14,983 nt of DNA from F23-D06 sp045132055 (GTDB lineage: Bacteria; Bacteroidota; Bacteroidia; Bacteroidales; WCHB1-69): positions 1 through 14,983 of the forward strand of contig JBGURP010000032.1 in the NCBI GenBank assembly GCA_045132055.1, in the 5' to 3' direction. This document shows positions 14,858 through 14,983 of the stretch, one piece after another. The notes under the pieces were generated by a model that did not search any database, was not told the origin of the DNA, and worked only from the letters and a program-made list of their open reading frames with translations. A program made the translations under genes and the position numbers. Position 1 is the stretch's first letter, and each line of letters opens with the position of its first letter.

Positions 14858-14865
14858 CAAAAATA
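14858..14865 (-). promoter_or_regulatory. Promoter -7 box for the cobalamin riboswitch operon
   Basis: TATTTTTG on the minus strand fits TAnnTTTG and lies only 4 bp upstream of the first base of riboswitch P1, so transcription should begin at about the aptamer edge. TTTG at 14884-14881 could be the -33 element, but the 15-bp spacing is short. Confidence 0.6.
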
Positions 14866-14914
14866 CAAATTTTTTTTATTCAAAAAAATAGTCTTTACCC
14901 GTTGGCGGAATTAA

Positions 14915-14983
14915 TTTAAGTTGATAAATATGAGTAAAAAGTTGCACATATCGCTGATTTTTAGTAACTTAGTGGTGTTCAAA
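14915..14983 (+). other. Window edge: possible start of a divergent gene or its promoter
   Basis: An ATG at 14930 opens 18 codons (MSKKLHISLIF start) that run off the window. The same stretch also contains TTGC (14942-14945) and TAACTTAG (14965-14972) at 19 bp spacing, close to a -33/-7 pair with one mismatch. The two readings compete: either a gene starts here or this is a promoter for one beyond the edge. I cannot choose between them. Confidence 0.2.

Noticed and set aside
14637..14914. Plus-strand frames of 75-84 codons over the riboswitch
   Set aside because: They arise from the structured RNA on the minus strand, and the conserved B12 box explains the sequence.
1..14983. CRISPR array, tRNA, rRNA, insertion sequence or phage genes
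   Set aside because: I saw no spaced direct repeats, no tRNA-like cloverleaf or CCA end, and no transposase or phage motif. The last 70 bases resemble a gene or promoter start but are too short to call.

Overview
The window looks like ordinary chromosome from a member of the Bacteroidales (phylum Bacteroidota), probably a gut or rumen lineage that has a type IX secretion system. Four things point there. Most intergenic regions carry the Bacteroidota promoter -7 box (TAnnTTTG), and starts lack clear Shine-Dalgarno sequences. Two secreted proteins end in type A T9SS sorting domains. FeoA and FeoB are fused. The small secreted and membrane families also resemble Bacteroidota ones. Species cannot be fixed from sequence alone. 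There is no phage, insertion sequence, CRISPR or tRNA that I can support.

Region 1 (1-3897, plus strand) is a tight lipid-type operon: a CDP-alcohol phosphatidyltransferase cut by the window edge, a PlsC-like acyltransferase, an AMP-forming acyl ligase, a free-standing acyl carrier protein and a second acyltransferase. Gaps are 4 bp of overlap to 20 bp. The layout suggests that the ligase charges a dedicated carrier protein and the acyltransferases use it to build a phospholipid or other acylated product. That product is not identifiable here. A secreted GH27 alpha-galactosidase follows (3932-5143) and may be functionally separate.

Region 2 (5144-8330) holds a small secreted protein on the minus strand. 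It is divergent, through a promoter region with inverted repeats, from an unusual in-frame fusion of a GNAT acetyltransferase to a sodium/dicarboxylate-type symporter. Next comes a two-gene unit of a six-helix membrane protein and a winged-helix regulator. A perfect palindrome sits between the -33 and -7 boxes of that unit's promoter. A strong terminator closes the unit.

Region 3 (8287-12241) has an O-antigen ligase/polymerase-like membrane protein on the minus strand, divergent from a fused FeoA-FeoB ferrous iron transporter.

Region 4 (12231-14929, minus strand) is the most interesting part. A cobalamin riboswitch with its own promoter leads a three-gene operon: a T9SS-exported protein with two copies of a domain of about 140 residues, a second T9SS-exported protein joined by an ATGA overlap, and a 52-residue cysteine-rich CWC protein. 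There is no BtuB, BtuG or BtuCDF in view. The two exported proteins are therefore candidates for surface cobalamin capture, or for other B12-responsive surface functions, using T9SS cargo.
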